A stretch of 33,170 nucleotides of DNA from Hafnia alvei (GTDB lineage Bacteria; Pseudomonadota; Gammaproteobacteria; Enterobacterales; Enterobacteriaceae). The notes below the pieces were generated by a model. It was not told where the DNA came from. It ran no database searches and saw only the letters and a program-made list of their open reading frames with translations. Shown piece after piece: positions 26,023 through 33,170 of this stretch (its first letter is position 1; every line of letters starts with the position of its first letter). A program made the translations under genes and the position numbers. Location: the NCBI RefSeq assembly GCF_900095695.1, contig NZ_FMIQ01000053.1, positions 1-33,170 of the forward strand, read 5' to 3'.

Positions 26023-26532
26023 GTGAACAAATTTTTTGTAGGGTTATGTTTCACAATGACTGCGATGCTTTCTGCCGCTCACGCAGAACAGATCGGTTCA
26101 GTTGATACAGTGTTTAAAATTCTGGGGCCTGACCATAAAATTGTGGTTGAGGCATTTGACGATCCAGACATTAAAAATGTGACCTGCTACATCAGCCGAG
26201 CTAAAACGGGCGGCATTAAAGGTGGCTTGGGATTAGCAGAAGATACTGCTGATGCCGCGATCTCTTGCCAGCAAGTAGGGCCAATCGCAATAAGCGAAAA
26301 GATCAAGAATAAGAAATCTGATGGAGAAGTTGTTTTCCGTAAACGCACTTCATTGGTGTTTAAAAAACTACAGGTGGTCCGTTTTTACGATCCTGCTCGC
26401 AACGCTTTAGTCTATTTGACCTATTCCGACAAAGTTGTGGATGGTTCTCCGAAGAACGCCATCAGCGCAGTGCCTATCATGCCTTGGGCTACTGCCGAGA
26501 CAAGCGTTCCAGCTGCCGCTGCGGCACAGTGA
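26023..26532 (+). CDS. creA: Conserved exported protein CreA
   Basis: Periplasmic protein of unknown function, named for its position before creBCD in E. coli. It is 169 residues, against 157 in E. coli. The GTG at 26023 has GAGG 7 nt upstream. The signal peptide (1-21) ends AAHA before [11 protein letters not shown]. The highly conserved core includes [34 protein letters not shown] and the two cysteines in NVTCYI and AISCQQ. A short Ala-rich C-terminal extension follows the E. coli end at MPW. The creB, creC and creD genes are not next to it: a terminator and proS follow. Confidence 0.95.
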   Translation: MNKFFVGLCFTMTAMLSAAHAEQIGSVDTVFKILGPDHKIVVEAFDDPDIKNVTCYISRAKTGGIKGGLGLAEDTADAAISCQQVGPIAISEKIKNKKSDGEVVFRKRTSLVFKKLQVVRFYDPARNALVYLTYSDKVVDGSPKNAISAVPIMPWATAETSVPAAAAAQ

Positions 26533-26556
26533 TTTAACGTTGAATCATTTAGTAAC

Positions 26557-26586
26557 AAAAAGGCCGACATTGCTGTCGGCCTTTTT
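26557..26586. terminator. Bidirectional terminator between creA and proS
   Basis: A perfect 13-bp stem (26557-26569 with 26574-26586) with loop TTGC is A-rich at one end and T-rich at the other. It can end creA and the convergent proS. Confidence 0.95.
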
Positions 26587-26605
26587 CATTCTCTAACAAA
26601 CGACT

Positions 26606-28324
26606 CTAGCGTTTGATTCGAGCCAGTAAGAAATCTTCGATTTCACCGGTTTTAATCATTTGTTTGTCGCCGCTGCGGCGATGCTTATATTCAATTTCAT
26701 CGCTGTCGAGATTACGGTCACCGATAACGATGGTATGCGGTACACCAATTAGCTCCATATCGGCAAACATCACGCCTGGACGCTCTTTGCGGTCATCCAT
26801 AATCACGTCGATACCTTTAGCGCGCAGGCTATCGTACAGAGATTCCGCCAGATCTTTCACGCGGAAAGATTTATGCATATTCATTGGCAGAATAGCGACT
26901 TGGAACGGTGCAATAGCGTCTGGCCAGATAATGCCACGGTCGTCATGATTCTGCTCGATAGCGGCGGCAACAACGCGTGTTACCCCAATTCCGTAGCAGC
27001 CCATTGTCATTAACTGATTACGGCCATCTTCACCTTGGACAGTCGCTTTCAAGGCTTCGGTATATTTAGTGCCGAGCTGGAAGATATGGCCAACTTCGAT
27101 ACCGCGTTTGATCAGCAAGGTGCCTTTGCCATCTGGGCTTGGATCGCCTGCAACCACGTTACGGATATCCGCAACCTGTGGCAACGGCAGATCGCGCTCC
27201 CAGTTGATGCCAAAGTAATGTTTACCGTCAATGTTTGCGCCTGCGCCGAAATCACTCATCATGGCAACGGTGCGATCAACCACTACTGGCACAGTCATAT
27301 TGATTGGGCCTAAAGAACCTGGGCCCGCGTTAACAACCGCACGAATTTCAGCTTCGGTTGCAAACGTCAGTGGGCTGGCAACCATTTCCAGTTTTTCAGC
27401 TTTTACTTCGTTCAGTTCGTGATCGCCACGAACCAGAAGAGCAACTAACGCATGACCGCTCTCTTTGGTGGCATGAACCAGCAGAGTTTTAACGGTTTTT
27501 TCAACCGGCAGATTAAACTGTTCGGTTAATTCAGCGATAGTTTTGGCGTTTGGTGTATCAATGATACGCAGCTCTTCCGTTGGCGCAGCGCGTTCACCTT
27601 TAGGTGCCACGGCTTCAGCCAATTCGATGTTTGCCGCATAGTCAGATTCATTGGAGAAGATGACATCATCTTCACCGCTTTGTGCCAACACTTGGAATTC
27701 GTGGGAAGCGCTACCACCAATAGAGCCGGTATCCGCTTGAACTGGACGGAAATCCAAATCCATACGGCTAAAGATTTTGTTATACGCAGCAAACATCTTG
27801 TCGTAGGTTTCTTGCAATGATTCCTGAGACGTATGGAAAGAATAAGCATCTTTCATCAGGAATTCACGCGAACGCATGACGCCAAAGCGCGGGCGAACTT
27901 CATCACGGAATTTGGTTTGAATCTGGAAGAAGTTCAGTGGCAGCTGCTTATAAGAGCTGATCTCATTGCGCACCATATCGGTGATAACTTCTTCGTGGGT
28001 TGGACCCAATACAAATGGACGTTCGCCGCGATCGACGAAGCGCAGCAGCTCAGGGCCATACTGTTCCCAACGACCGCTTTCCTGCCACAGATCCGCAGGC
28101 TGAACTACGGGCATGGACACTTCGATTGCGCCGGCGTTGTTCATCTCTTCACGGACGATGTTTTCAACTTTTTTCAGAACACGCAGACCGGTAGGCATCC
28201 AGGTATAAAGACCTGAGGCCAGTTTGCGGATCATACCGGCACGTAGCATCAGTTGGTGACTGATAACTTCGGCGTCGGCTGGAGTCTCCTTCAGAGTGGA
28301 GAGCAGATATTGGCTTGTACGCAT
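26606..28324 (-). CDS. proS: Prolyl-tRNA synthetase ProS (bacterial type with editing domain)
   Basis: Class II aminoacyl-tRNA synthetase charging tRNA-Pro. The ATG at 28324 gives 572 residues, identical to E. coli; eight upstream in-frame codons lack homology. The catalytic core is split: motif 2 region [26 protein letters not shown] (start) and motif 3 [13 protein letters not shown] (near 445). Between them sits the INS editing domain (about 224-407) that clears Ala-tRNA-Pro, with VKTLLV and [13 protein letters not shown]. The anticodon-binding domain ends the protein. It converges on creA. Confidence 0.98.
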   Translation of the reverse strand: MRTSQYLLSTLKETPADAEVISHQLMLRAGMIRKLASGLYTWMPTGLRVLKKVENIVREEMNNAGAIEVSMPVVQPADLWQESGRWEQYGPELLRFVDRGERPFVLGPTHEEVITDMVRNEISSYKQLPLNFFQIQTKFRDEVRPRFGVMRSREFLMKDAYSFHTSQESLQETYDKMFAAYNKIFSRMDLDFRPVQADTGSIGGSASHEFQVLAQSGEDDVIFSNESDYAANIELAEAVAPKGERAAPTEELRIIDTPNAKTIAELTEQFNLPVEKTVKTLLVHATKESGHALVALLVRGDHELNEVKAEKLEMVASPLTFATEAEIRAVVNAGPGSLGPINMTVPVVVDRTVAMMSDFGAGANIDGKHYFGINWERDLPLPQVADIRNVVAGDPSPDGKGTLLIKRGIEVGHIFQLGTKYTEALKATVQGEDGRNQLMTMGCYGIGVTRVVAAAIEQNHDDRGIIWPDAIAPFQVAILPMNMHKSFRVKDLAESLYDSLRAKGIDVIMDDRKERPGVMFADMELIGVPHTIVIGDRNLDSDEIEYKHRRSGDKQMIKTGEIEDFLLARIKR

Positions 28325-28397
28325 GTGTATTGTTCCGTTAGAACGCAATATGTATCAGACCGTCGGGAAAGGCGGCCAAAATAAAGAAAAGTGGCTT

Positions 28398-28424
28398 AGT
28401 TTACCAGCGACGGCGAGTTGTCAA
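28398..28424 (-). promoter_or_regulatory. proS promoter
   Basis: Minus strand: consensus -35 TTGACA (plus 28419-28424) and -10 TAAACT (plus 28398-28403) with 15-bp spacing, about 75 bp before the proS ATG and just after the trmO stop. Confidence 0.6.
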
Positions 28425-28443
28425 AAGAGAAGGGCATGAAATT

Positions 28444-29151
28444 CTAGACTGAATTCAGGTCGATCACTTCGGTTATGCCATTTTTCACCTGCCAACGCAC
28501 GTTAAAATCGAGCAGATGCACGGCATAAATGCGATCTTCGCGCTCTCCTTTGCGGTAGGCCGGACGAGGATCCTGCGCCAGCACCTGTTGGATAAATCGC
28601 TGCAGATGAGGATAGCGCTGCTGGTGTTGTTGAATTTGCTGCTGAGCAATGTCCGAGAAACTAACGGGCATATCTGCTTGAGGTGCGTCTTGAGCGAAAC
28701 CACCGCGAGCCTGAGGCTGGCTTTCAGCAAAAGGCAGGTAAGGCTTGATATCGATGATTGGCGTGCCGTCGACCAAGTCGAGGCTGCCCAGCGTTAATAT
28801 CACTTTGCCGCCTTTGGTATCGATAGATTTTAGCTCAACTAACGACATGCCAATTGGATTAGGGCGAAACGTGGAGCGTGTGGCGAAAACGCCCATGCGT
28901 GCATTTCCCCCTAAGCGTGGCGGGCGAACCGTGGGGCGCCATCCACCTTCCATCGTTTGATGAAAGACAAAAACGATCCACAAATGGCTAAACTCTTCGA
29001 GGCCACGTACCGCTTCGGGCTGGTTGTAAGGTGCAACAAGCTCCAGCTCGCCGCCTCCGTCCTCAATGAGCCCTGGCTGTCTAGGGATGGCAAATTTCTC
29101 TTTATAAGGAGAGCGAATAATCCCGATCGTATCGAAGGTAAACTGACTCAT
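28444..29151 (-). CDS. trmO: tRNA (adenine(37)-N6)-methyltransferase TrmO
   Basis: SAM-dependent enzyme (formerly YaeB/TsaA) that methylates the t6A37 of tRNA-Thr to m6t6A. It is 235 residues, the E. coli length. The beta-barrel TrmO domain (about 5-145) shows IGIIRSPYKEKFAIPRQPG, FVFHQTMEGGWRPTVRPPRLGG, TRSTFRPNPIGMS and GSLDLVDGTPIIDIKPY. The C-terminal domain ends with AQDPRPAYRKGE. The start overlaps the rcsF stop by 4 bp, so the two genes form an operon. Confidence 0.97.
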   Translation of the reverse strand: MSQFTFDTIGIIRSPYKEKFAIPRQPGLIEDGGGELELVAPYNQPEAVRGLEEFSHLWIVFVFHQTMEGGWRPTVRPPRLGGNARMGVFATRSTFRPNPIGMSLVELKSIDTKGGKVILTLGSLDLVDGTPIIDIKPYLPFAESQPQARGGFAQDAPQADMPVSFSDIAQQQIQQHQQRYPHLQRFIQQVLAQDPRPAYRKGEREDRIYAVHLLDFNVRWQVKNGITEVIDLNSV

Positions 29152-29567
29152 TGCTTGGAAACGTTTAGCGCAGAACCTTTACACACCGCTTGTTGGTAGC
29201 AACCTTGCACATCGGTGACCACTTGGCATTGATGTAGTAACACCGCATTTGCTTTCATGGTTGAAGCTTTAATCTGCATACGCTTGCGCGCTGTAGTCAG
29301 ATTCGGTGGCGAATCTTGCTCTGTTGCTTGGCAAACACTGCCTGCCACTTCACCTAAATCACGGAAAGGTTTGCCCACCAAGTCTTCGGCATTGTCATAC
29401 ACTTTTACCGGACGCGGTTTCGGCTGGGTCGGCTTGGTGGTTTTTGTTGTGCTTACCTGTGCTTTTGCCGGTTGAACGGGCGTTGTATTTTCTGATTTCG
29501 AGTGCAGTAAAGAACAACCGGACAAAGCCAAAGTGGCAGCGAGCAAGCATAAAGGTAATGCACGCAT
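29148..29567 (-). CDS. rcsF: Rcs stress-sensing outer-membrane lipoprotein RcsF
   Basis: Lipoprotein that detects outer-membrane and peptidoglycan damage and relieves IgaA inhibition of the Rcs phosphorelay. It is 139 residues, against 134 in E. coli. Lipobox LSGC has lipidated C18. A Pro/Lys/Thr-rich linker (about 28-55) is followed by the folded domain, with all four cysteines (C79, C114, C123, C129) that form the two non-consecutive disulfides. It is preceded by its own short spacer after the metQ terminator-like hairpin and overlaps trmO by 4 bp. Confidence 0.97.
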   Translation of the reverse strand: MRALPLCLLAATLALSGCSLLHSKSENTTPVQPAKAQVSTTKTTKPTQPKPRPVKVYDNAEDLVGKPFRDLGEVAGSVCQATEQDSPPNLTTARKRMQIKASTMKANAVLLHQCQVVTDVQGCYQQAVCKGSALNVSKQ

Positions 29568-29626
29568 AAATGTTTCCTGATTTTTATAAAAGTGAGTGCT
29601 ATTGAATCAAGGTATGACAGAAATGA

Positions 29627-29650
29627 CAAGACGGGCAATCGCCCGTCTTG
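29627..29650 (-). terminator. Terminator hairpin after metQ
   Basis: A perfect 10-bp stem (29627-29636 with 29641-29650, 4-nt loop) lies 33 bp past the metQ stop. On the minus strand it is followed by TCATTTCTG, a poor U-tract, so some read-through into rcsF-trmO is possible. Confidence 0.65.
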
Positions 29651-29682
29651 AAGATATTACGTACTATAACTGCGAGAGGCAA

Positions 29683-30498
29683 TTACCAGCCTTTAACTGC
29701 GCCACCGTTAAAGATTTTATTGGCAGCGTTGTAAACTTCATCAGACTGATAAGCCTGAACGAATTTCTTCACGTTCTCTGCATCTTTATTGTCTTCACGA
29801 GCCACGATCAGGTTTACGTATGGAGAATCTTTATCCTCAACGAAGATACCGTCTTTGGCTGGAGTCAGGCCGATTTGGCTTGCATAGGTAGTGTTGATAA
29901 CCGCCAGAGCAATTTGCGCATCGTCCAGTGAACGTGGCAATTGTGGTGCTTCCAGCTCAACCAGCTTCAGTTTTTTCGGGTTCTCGGTCACGTCCAACAC
30001 GGTTGGCAGTAAGCCAATGCCGTCTTTCAGTTTAATCAGACCCACTTTTTGCAGCAGTAACAGTGAACGGCCAAGGTTAGTTGGGTCGTTTGGTAAGGCA
30101 ACCTGAGAGCCATCTTGCAGTTCGCTCAGAGATTTGATTTTCTTCGAGTAGCCCGCAATTGGGTAAACGAAGGTGCTACCGACTGGAACCAGTTTGTAGC
30201 CACGATCTTTGATTTGCTGATCCAGATAAGGTTTATGCTGGAAAGCATTCGCATCAATATCGCCTTTGCTCAAGGCTTCGTTTGGCAGAACGTAGTCGTT
30301 AAATGTAACCAGCTCAACGTCCAGACCGTATTTGTCTTTGGCAACTTTCTGTGCAACTTCGGCAACCTGCTGCTCTGCCCCGACAATAACGCCCACTTTA
30401 ATATGATTGGGATCTTTTTCTTCCTGACCACAGCCCGCCAGCGCCAGAGAACCCAGAAGTGCGCCAACGACAGCAATCGACTTAAACTTTAATGACAT
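29683..30498 (-). CDS. metQ: D/L-methionine-binding lipoprotein MetQ
   Basis: Substrate-binding component of the MetNIQ ABC methionine importer, anchored to the inner membrane. It is 271 residues, as in E. coli, and close to identical over long stretches. The lipobox LAGC has C23. The NlpA-family core includes IKVGVIVGAEQQVAEVAQKVAKD, FNDYVLPNEALSKGDIDANAFQH and PNDPTNLGRSLLLLQ. It follows metI after a 107-bp spacer with tandem repeats and a hairpin, which may let it be made in excess over MetN and MetI. Confidence 0.98.
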   Translation of the reverse strand: MSLKFKSIAVVGALLGSLALAGCGQEEKDPNHIKVGVIVGAEQQVAEVAQKVAKDKYGLDVELVTFNDYVLPNEALSKGDIDANAFQHKPYLDQQIKDRGYKLVPVGSTFVYPIAGYSKKIKSLSELQDGSQVALPNDPTNLGRSLLLLQKVGLIKLKDGIGLLPTVLDVTENPKKLKLVELEAPQLPRSLDDAQIALAVINTTYASQIGLTPAKDGIFVEDKDSPYVNLIVAREDNKDAENVKKFVQAYQSDEVYNAANKIFNGGAVKGW

Positions 30499-30510
30499 AC
30501 CCTTATCCTT

Positions 30511-30564
30511 CTTTTGACTTGTTCTTGAGACATTGTTGTTGAGACGTTGTTTTGAAACATCGTT
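30511..30564. repeat. Four imperfect 13-14-bp tandem repeats between metI and metQ
   Basis: On the plus strand the units are at 30511-30523, 30524-30537, 30538-30551 and 30552-30564, sharing the pattern YTTGAGACNTTGTT (30524 and 30538 are the closest pair, 12 of 14). They lie in the spacer just upstream of the metQ ribosome-binding site. Confidence 0.65.
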
Positions 30565-30565
30565 T

Positions 30566-30585
30566 GGCGCGCCATAGCGAGCGCC
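30566..30585 (-). other. Intercistronic GC-rich hairpin after metI
   Basis: GGCGC (30566-30570) pairs with GCGCC (30581-30585), about 20 bp after the metI stop on the minus strand. With no U-tract in the met direction, it is more likely an RNA stabiliser or processing point than a terminator. A T-run lies on the opposite strand. Confidence 0.4.
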
Positions 30586-30605
30586 GTTTTTATTATTAGA
30601 CTGCT

Positions 30606-31259
30606 TTATTTGCGGCTGACCGCTTTAACAATGCGATCGCCACTAAACTGGATCAGATACACTAAAATCACTAACAATACTAATACCGTATTCATCACGG
30701 TTGCGTTATATCCGATATAACCATACTGATAACCAATCTGTCCTAGACCGCCAGCACCGACTGCGCCGCCCATTGCTGAGTAGCCAACCAAGGTAATCAA
30801 TGTGATGGTTGCCGCATTGACCAAGCCTGGAAGCGCCTCCGGTAATAAGATCTTGTTGATGATTTGCAGCGGCGTTGCGCCCATGGCTCGTGAAGCTTCA
30901 ATCAGCCCTGTCGGGATTTCCAATAGCGCATTTTCGACCATGCGAGCAATAAACGGTGCTGCGCCAACGGTCAATGGCACTAATGCTGCCTGCAAACCGA
31001 TAGACGTTCCTACGATGACGCGGGTAAAAGGGATCATCCATACCAAGAGAATAATGAACGGTATGGAACGGAAGATGTTAACCAACGCGGAAAGCAGGTT
31101 ATACAGCTTGGCGTTTTCCCAAATTTGTCCCGGACGCGTTATGTAAAGAAGCACGCCGACGGGTAGACCGATAACAAAACCAAAGAAGCCGGATACAAAG
31201 GTCATGACGACGGTTTCCCAAATGCCTCGGCCCATTAACCACATCATTGCCTCAGACAT
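30606..31259 (-). CDS. metI: Methionine ABC transporter permease MetI
   Basis: Inner-membrane permease of MetNIQ. It is 217 residues, as in E. coli. There are five predicted membrane helices (about 20-42, 58-78, 80-102, 150-172, 187-208). The EAA coupling loop is [25 protein letters not shown] (near 123-147). It overlaps the metN 3' end by 8 bp. Confidence 0.98.
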   Translation of the reverse strand: MSEAMMWLMGRGIWETVVMTFVSGFFGFVIGLPVGVLLYITRPGQIWENAKLYNLLSALVNIFRSIPFIILLVWMIPFTRVIVGTSIGLQAALVPLTVGAAPFIARMVENALLEIPTGLIEASRAMGATPLQIINKILLPEALPGLVNAATITLITLVGYSAMGGAVGAGGLGQIGYQYGYIGYNATVMNTVLVLLVILVYLIQFSGDRIVKAVSRK

Positions 31260-32283
31260 AACCCAGTACCTCTACTTTTACCTGATGATTCTTGAAAAAC
31301 TCAATAGCAGATAACGCATCCGCGTCATCACCGTGCAGCTCGGCTAACATCACGCCAAATTTAACGCCGCCGGCATAATCCATTTGAGAACTTAAAATAC
31401 TGATATCGACATTAAAACGACGAACGGCCTGAGAGATTAACGGTGCGTCGACGGACTGGCCGGTAAATTCAAGGCGCAACAGCGGCTGCGTATCAGGTTT
31501 ACGATCTGGTGTCATGCGAGCAGCAAAATCGTCTGGAATATCTAAATGCAGTGTGGAATGAATAAACTGCTGCGCGAGTGGTGTTTTTGGATGGGAGAAC
31601 ACTTCGCCAACGGTGCCTTGCTCAATCAGTTGGCCATCGCTAATTACGGCTACCTGATCGCAAATGCGCTTCACTACATCCATTTCGTGAGTGATTAGGA
31701 GAATTGTCAGACCCAAACGGCGGTTAATGTCTTTCAGCAGTTCCAGAATGGAGCGCGTGGTTGCAGGATCAAGCGCGCTGGTGGCTTCATCACACAGCAG
31801 GACTTTTGGGTTGCTGGCTAATGCACGCGCAATTGCCACGCGCTGTTTTTGCCCGCCAGACAGGTTTGCGGGATAGGCATCTCGTTTATCGCTTAGGCCG
31901 ACCAAATCTAATAGCTCACTGACGCGACGCGTGATTTCACTACGCGGCGTGTTATCTAATTCCAACGGCAGAGCGATGTTCCCTGCAACAGTTCGCGATG
32001 AGAGCAAGTTAAAGTGCTGGAAGATCATGCCGATCTGACGGCGCGCTTTGGTCAATGCGCTTTCAGAAAGTGCAGTCATGTCCTGATCGCCAACCAAAAC
32101 GGTACCGCTGGTTGGGCGTTCGAGCAGGTTTACGCAACGAATCAGTGTACTTTTACCGGCACCGGATGAACCGATGACGCCATAAATTTGCCCGGCAGGG
32201 ACGTGTAATGACACGTCAGACAGCGCTTTAATCTGGCGCTGACCCTGCTGAAAAACCTTGGTGATATTTGTAAGTTTAATCAT
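31252..32283 (-). CDS. metN: Methionine ABC transporter ATPase MetN
   Basis: ATPase of the MetNIQ methionine importer. The ATG at 32283 gives 343 residues, as in E. coli; the frame stays open to a TTG at 32346, but those 21 codons have no homology and lie in the leader. Walker A is GSSGAGKST (about 38-46), the signature LSGGQKQR, Walker [13 protein letters not shown]. The C-terminal NIL (ACT-like) domain (about 265-343) binds methionine and gives trans-inhibition. No Shine-Dalgarno is visible: the 20 nt before the ATG are almost all A and T. The gene is under a MetJ operator array. Confidence 0.97.
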   Translation of the reverse strand: MIKLTNITKVFQQGQRQIKALSDVSLHVPAGQIYGVIGSSGAGKSTLIRCVNLLERPTSGTVLVGDQDMTALSESALTKARRQIGMIFQHFNLLSSRTVAGNIALPLELDNTPRSEITRRVSELLDLVGLSDKRDAYPANLSGGQKQRVAIARALASNPKVLLCDEATSALDPATTRSILELLKDINRRLGLTILLITHEMDVVKRICDQVAVISDGQLIEQGTVGEVFSHPKTPLAQQFIHSTLHLDIPDDFAARMTPDRKPDTQPLLRLEFTGQSVDAPLISQAVRRFNVDISILSSQMDYAGGVKFGVMLAELHGDDADALSAIEFFKNHQVKVEVLGYV

Positions 32284-32357
32284 TTTTATATTTTTACTTT
32301 TGGTGTTGCCCGTGGCAGATAAAAAGCAAACTTTGGGAAAGCCCAAAGTATTGAACT

Positions 32358-32397
32358 AGATGTTAAGGCGTCTAGACGTCTAAGTCAACAGATGTCG
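32358..32397. promoter_or_regulatory. MetJ operator array in the metN promoter
   Basis: Five adjacent 8-bp units can be read against the met-box consensus AGACGTCT: 32358-32365 (5 of 8), 32366-32373 (7 of 8), 32374-32381 (8 of 8), 32382-32389 (weak) and 32390-32397 (6 of 8). Minus-strand promoter elements are interleaved: -35 TTGACT (plus 32383-32388) and -10 TAACAT (plus 32360-32365), 17 bp apart, with the two best boxes in the spacer. SAM-bound MetJ would block RNA polymerase directly. Confidence 0.88.
32360..32388 (-). promoter_or_regulatory. metNIQ promoter
   Basis: -35 TTGACT and -10 TAACAT with the ideal 17-bp spacing, start at about 32353, giving a leader of about 70 nt. It is fully covered by the MetJ boxes. 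Confidence 0.78.
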
Positions 32398-32431
32398 AGT
32401 GCGCTTGAGGCTCTCCCTTTCATGTAAATCG

Positions 32432-32440
32432 TGCGATACT
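32432..32440 (+). promoter_or_regulatory. Candidate extended -10 promoter for gmhB
   Basis: TGCGATACT is an extended -10 (TGN plus GATACT at 32435-32440), 34 bp before the gmhB start, with no recognisable -35. It is divergent from the metN promoter. Confidence 0.45.
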
Positions 32441-32473
32441 GAGGGCATCTAACGCCATAAGGAGTGAATATCT

Positions 32474-33037
32474 GTGGCCCAGCTTGTTCCCGCAATTTTT
32501 TTAGATCGTGATGGCACGATTAACGTCGATCACGGATATGTCCATGAAAGCGATAACTTCCAGTTTATAGATGGCGTCATTGACGCCATGGCTGAGCTGA
32601 AAAAAATGGGGTATGCCTTAGTATTGGTCACGAACCAGTCCGGTATTGCTCGCGGTATGTTTACCGAAGATCAGTTTATGCATCTCACCGAATGGATGGA
32701 TTGGTCTTTGGCGGATCGCGGCGTTGATTTGGACGGCGTTTATTACTGCCCGCATCACCCCGAGGGAAGTGTAGAAGAATTTCGTCAGGTATGTGATTGC
32801 CGCAAGCCACAGCCTGGTATGCTGTTATCCGCTAAAGAAGAGCTAAATATCGATATGAGTGCTTCTTATATAGTAGGCGACAAAATAGAAGACCTACTCG
32901 CGGGTGAAGCGGCTAGCGTGGGGACTAAAGTATTGGTTCGCAGCGGTAAACCCGTGACCCCAGAAGCTGAGGCCAAGGCGGATTTCGTGATTAAGAGCCT
33001 TGCTGACTTGCCAAAAGCGATAAAACAGCGGGTTTAG
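32474..33037 (+). CDS. gmhB: D-glycero-beta-D-manno-heptose-1,7-bisphosphate 7-phosphatase GmhB
   Basis: HAD phosphatase of the ADP-heptose pathway for the LPS inner core. It is 187 residues, against 191 in E. coli. The start is a GTG at 32474 with AAGGAG 9 nt upstream. Nucleophile and acid are D11 and D13 in FLDRDGT. The zinc-binding cluster C92, H94, C107, C109 (CPHHP...CDC) is complete. VGDKIEDL carries the Mg-binding acidic residues. The C-terminal tail is a few residues shorter than in E. coli. It is followed directly by an rRNA operon promoter, the same neighbourhood as E. coli gmhB-rrnH. Confidence 0.97.
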   Translation: MAQLVPAIFLDRDGTINVDHGYVHESDNFQFIDGVIDAMAELKKMGYALVLVTNQSGIARGMFTEDQFMHLTEWMDWSLADRGVDLDGVYYCPHHPEGSVEEFRQVCDCRKPQPGMLLSAKEELNIDMSASYIVGDKIEDLLAGEAASVGTKVLVRSGKPVTPEAEAKADFVIKSLADLPKAIKQRV

Positions 33038-33067
33038 TGCACTAAATGGCTGAAAATAAGCCAAACA

Positions 33068-33126
33068 GAAAAAAAAGTGTAATTAGGGGTTGTCAGCCCG
33101 TGAGAACTCCCTATAATGCGCCTCCA
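33068..33126 (+). promoter_or_regulatory. rRNA operon P1 promoter with UP element
   Basis: The -35 TTGTCA (33090-33095), 16-bp spacer, -10 TATAAT (33112-33117) and GC-rich discriminator beginning GCGCC match E. coli rrn P1 promoters. The inferred start is the A at 33126, followed by the conserved GACACGGAAC leader sequence. An A-rich tract at 33068-33085 is the likely UP element. The short distance to the discriminator and the GC content predict growth-rate and ppGpp control. P2 and the 16S gene lie beyond the window. Confidence 0.9.
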
Positions 33127-33170
33127 TCGACACGGAACATGTGAATCACTTCACACCGTATCGGCGGTCT

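Overview
The window is chromosomal DNA from a member of the Enterobacterales. Nearly every protein matches an Escherichia coli K-12 protein in length and motifs, but the gene order differs. The base composition, the gene order and the presence of a DUF3300 protein fit Hafnia/Obesumbacterium or a close relative; that genus call is inference from memory, not a database result. I see no prophage, transposase, CRISPR array, tRNA or defence system.

Layout. (1) 244-4361, plus: arcB, elbB, mtgA, with the sRNA ArcZ on the minus strand just after arcB. (2) 4433-8080, minus: lpoA-yraN-diaA-dolP, an envelope and replication-initiation cluster, with rsmI divergent and the RNase P RNA gene rnpB directly behind rsmI. 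(3) 9476-14161: ytjB (minus), then serB, radA and nadR (plus), with a LexA-box candidate before radA and a NadR-box candidate before nadR. (4) 14162-18550: an accessory block where E. coli has nadR next to ettA. It holds an AT-rich spacer, an exported DUF3300 protein with a His/Asp-rich tract, an MDR oxidoreductase divergent from a LysR regulator, and a 157-bp palindromic element. (5) 18568-26532: ettA (minus), a cspA-type gene with a long cold-shock leader, slt, trpR, yjjX, gpmB, robA and creA. (6) 26606-33037: proS, trmO-rcsF and metNIQ (minus), then gmhB (plus). (7) The window ends in the P1 promoter and first leader bases of an rRNA operon; the rRNA lies outside.

Working together. ArcB/ArcZ form a redox regulation loop. 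ElbB and MtgA share an overlapping operon. LpoA, MtgA, Slt, DolP and RcsF all act on the cell wall or outer membrane or monitor it. MetNIQ is a methionine importer under a tandem MetJ operator. TrpR and possibly NadR regulate themselves. The chromosome here joins segments that lie apart in E. coli (arcB-mtgA to dolP, rnpB to ytjB, creA to proS). creA is present without creBCD beside it.

Most of the window is ordinary core genome. The items that most deserve a second look are the radA LexA box, the palindromic element at 18394-18550, the divergent ArcZ, the NadR box before nadR, the DUF3300 gene and the tandem repeat between metI and metQ.
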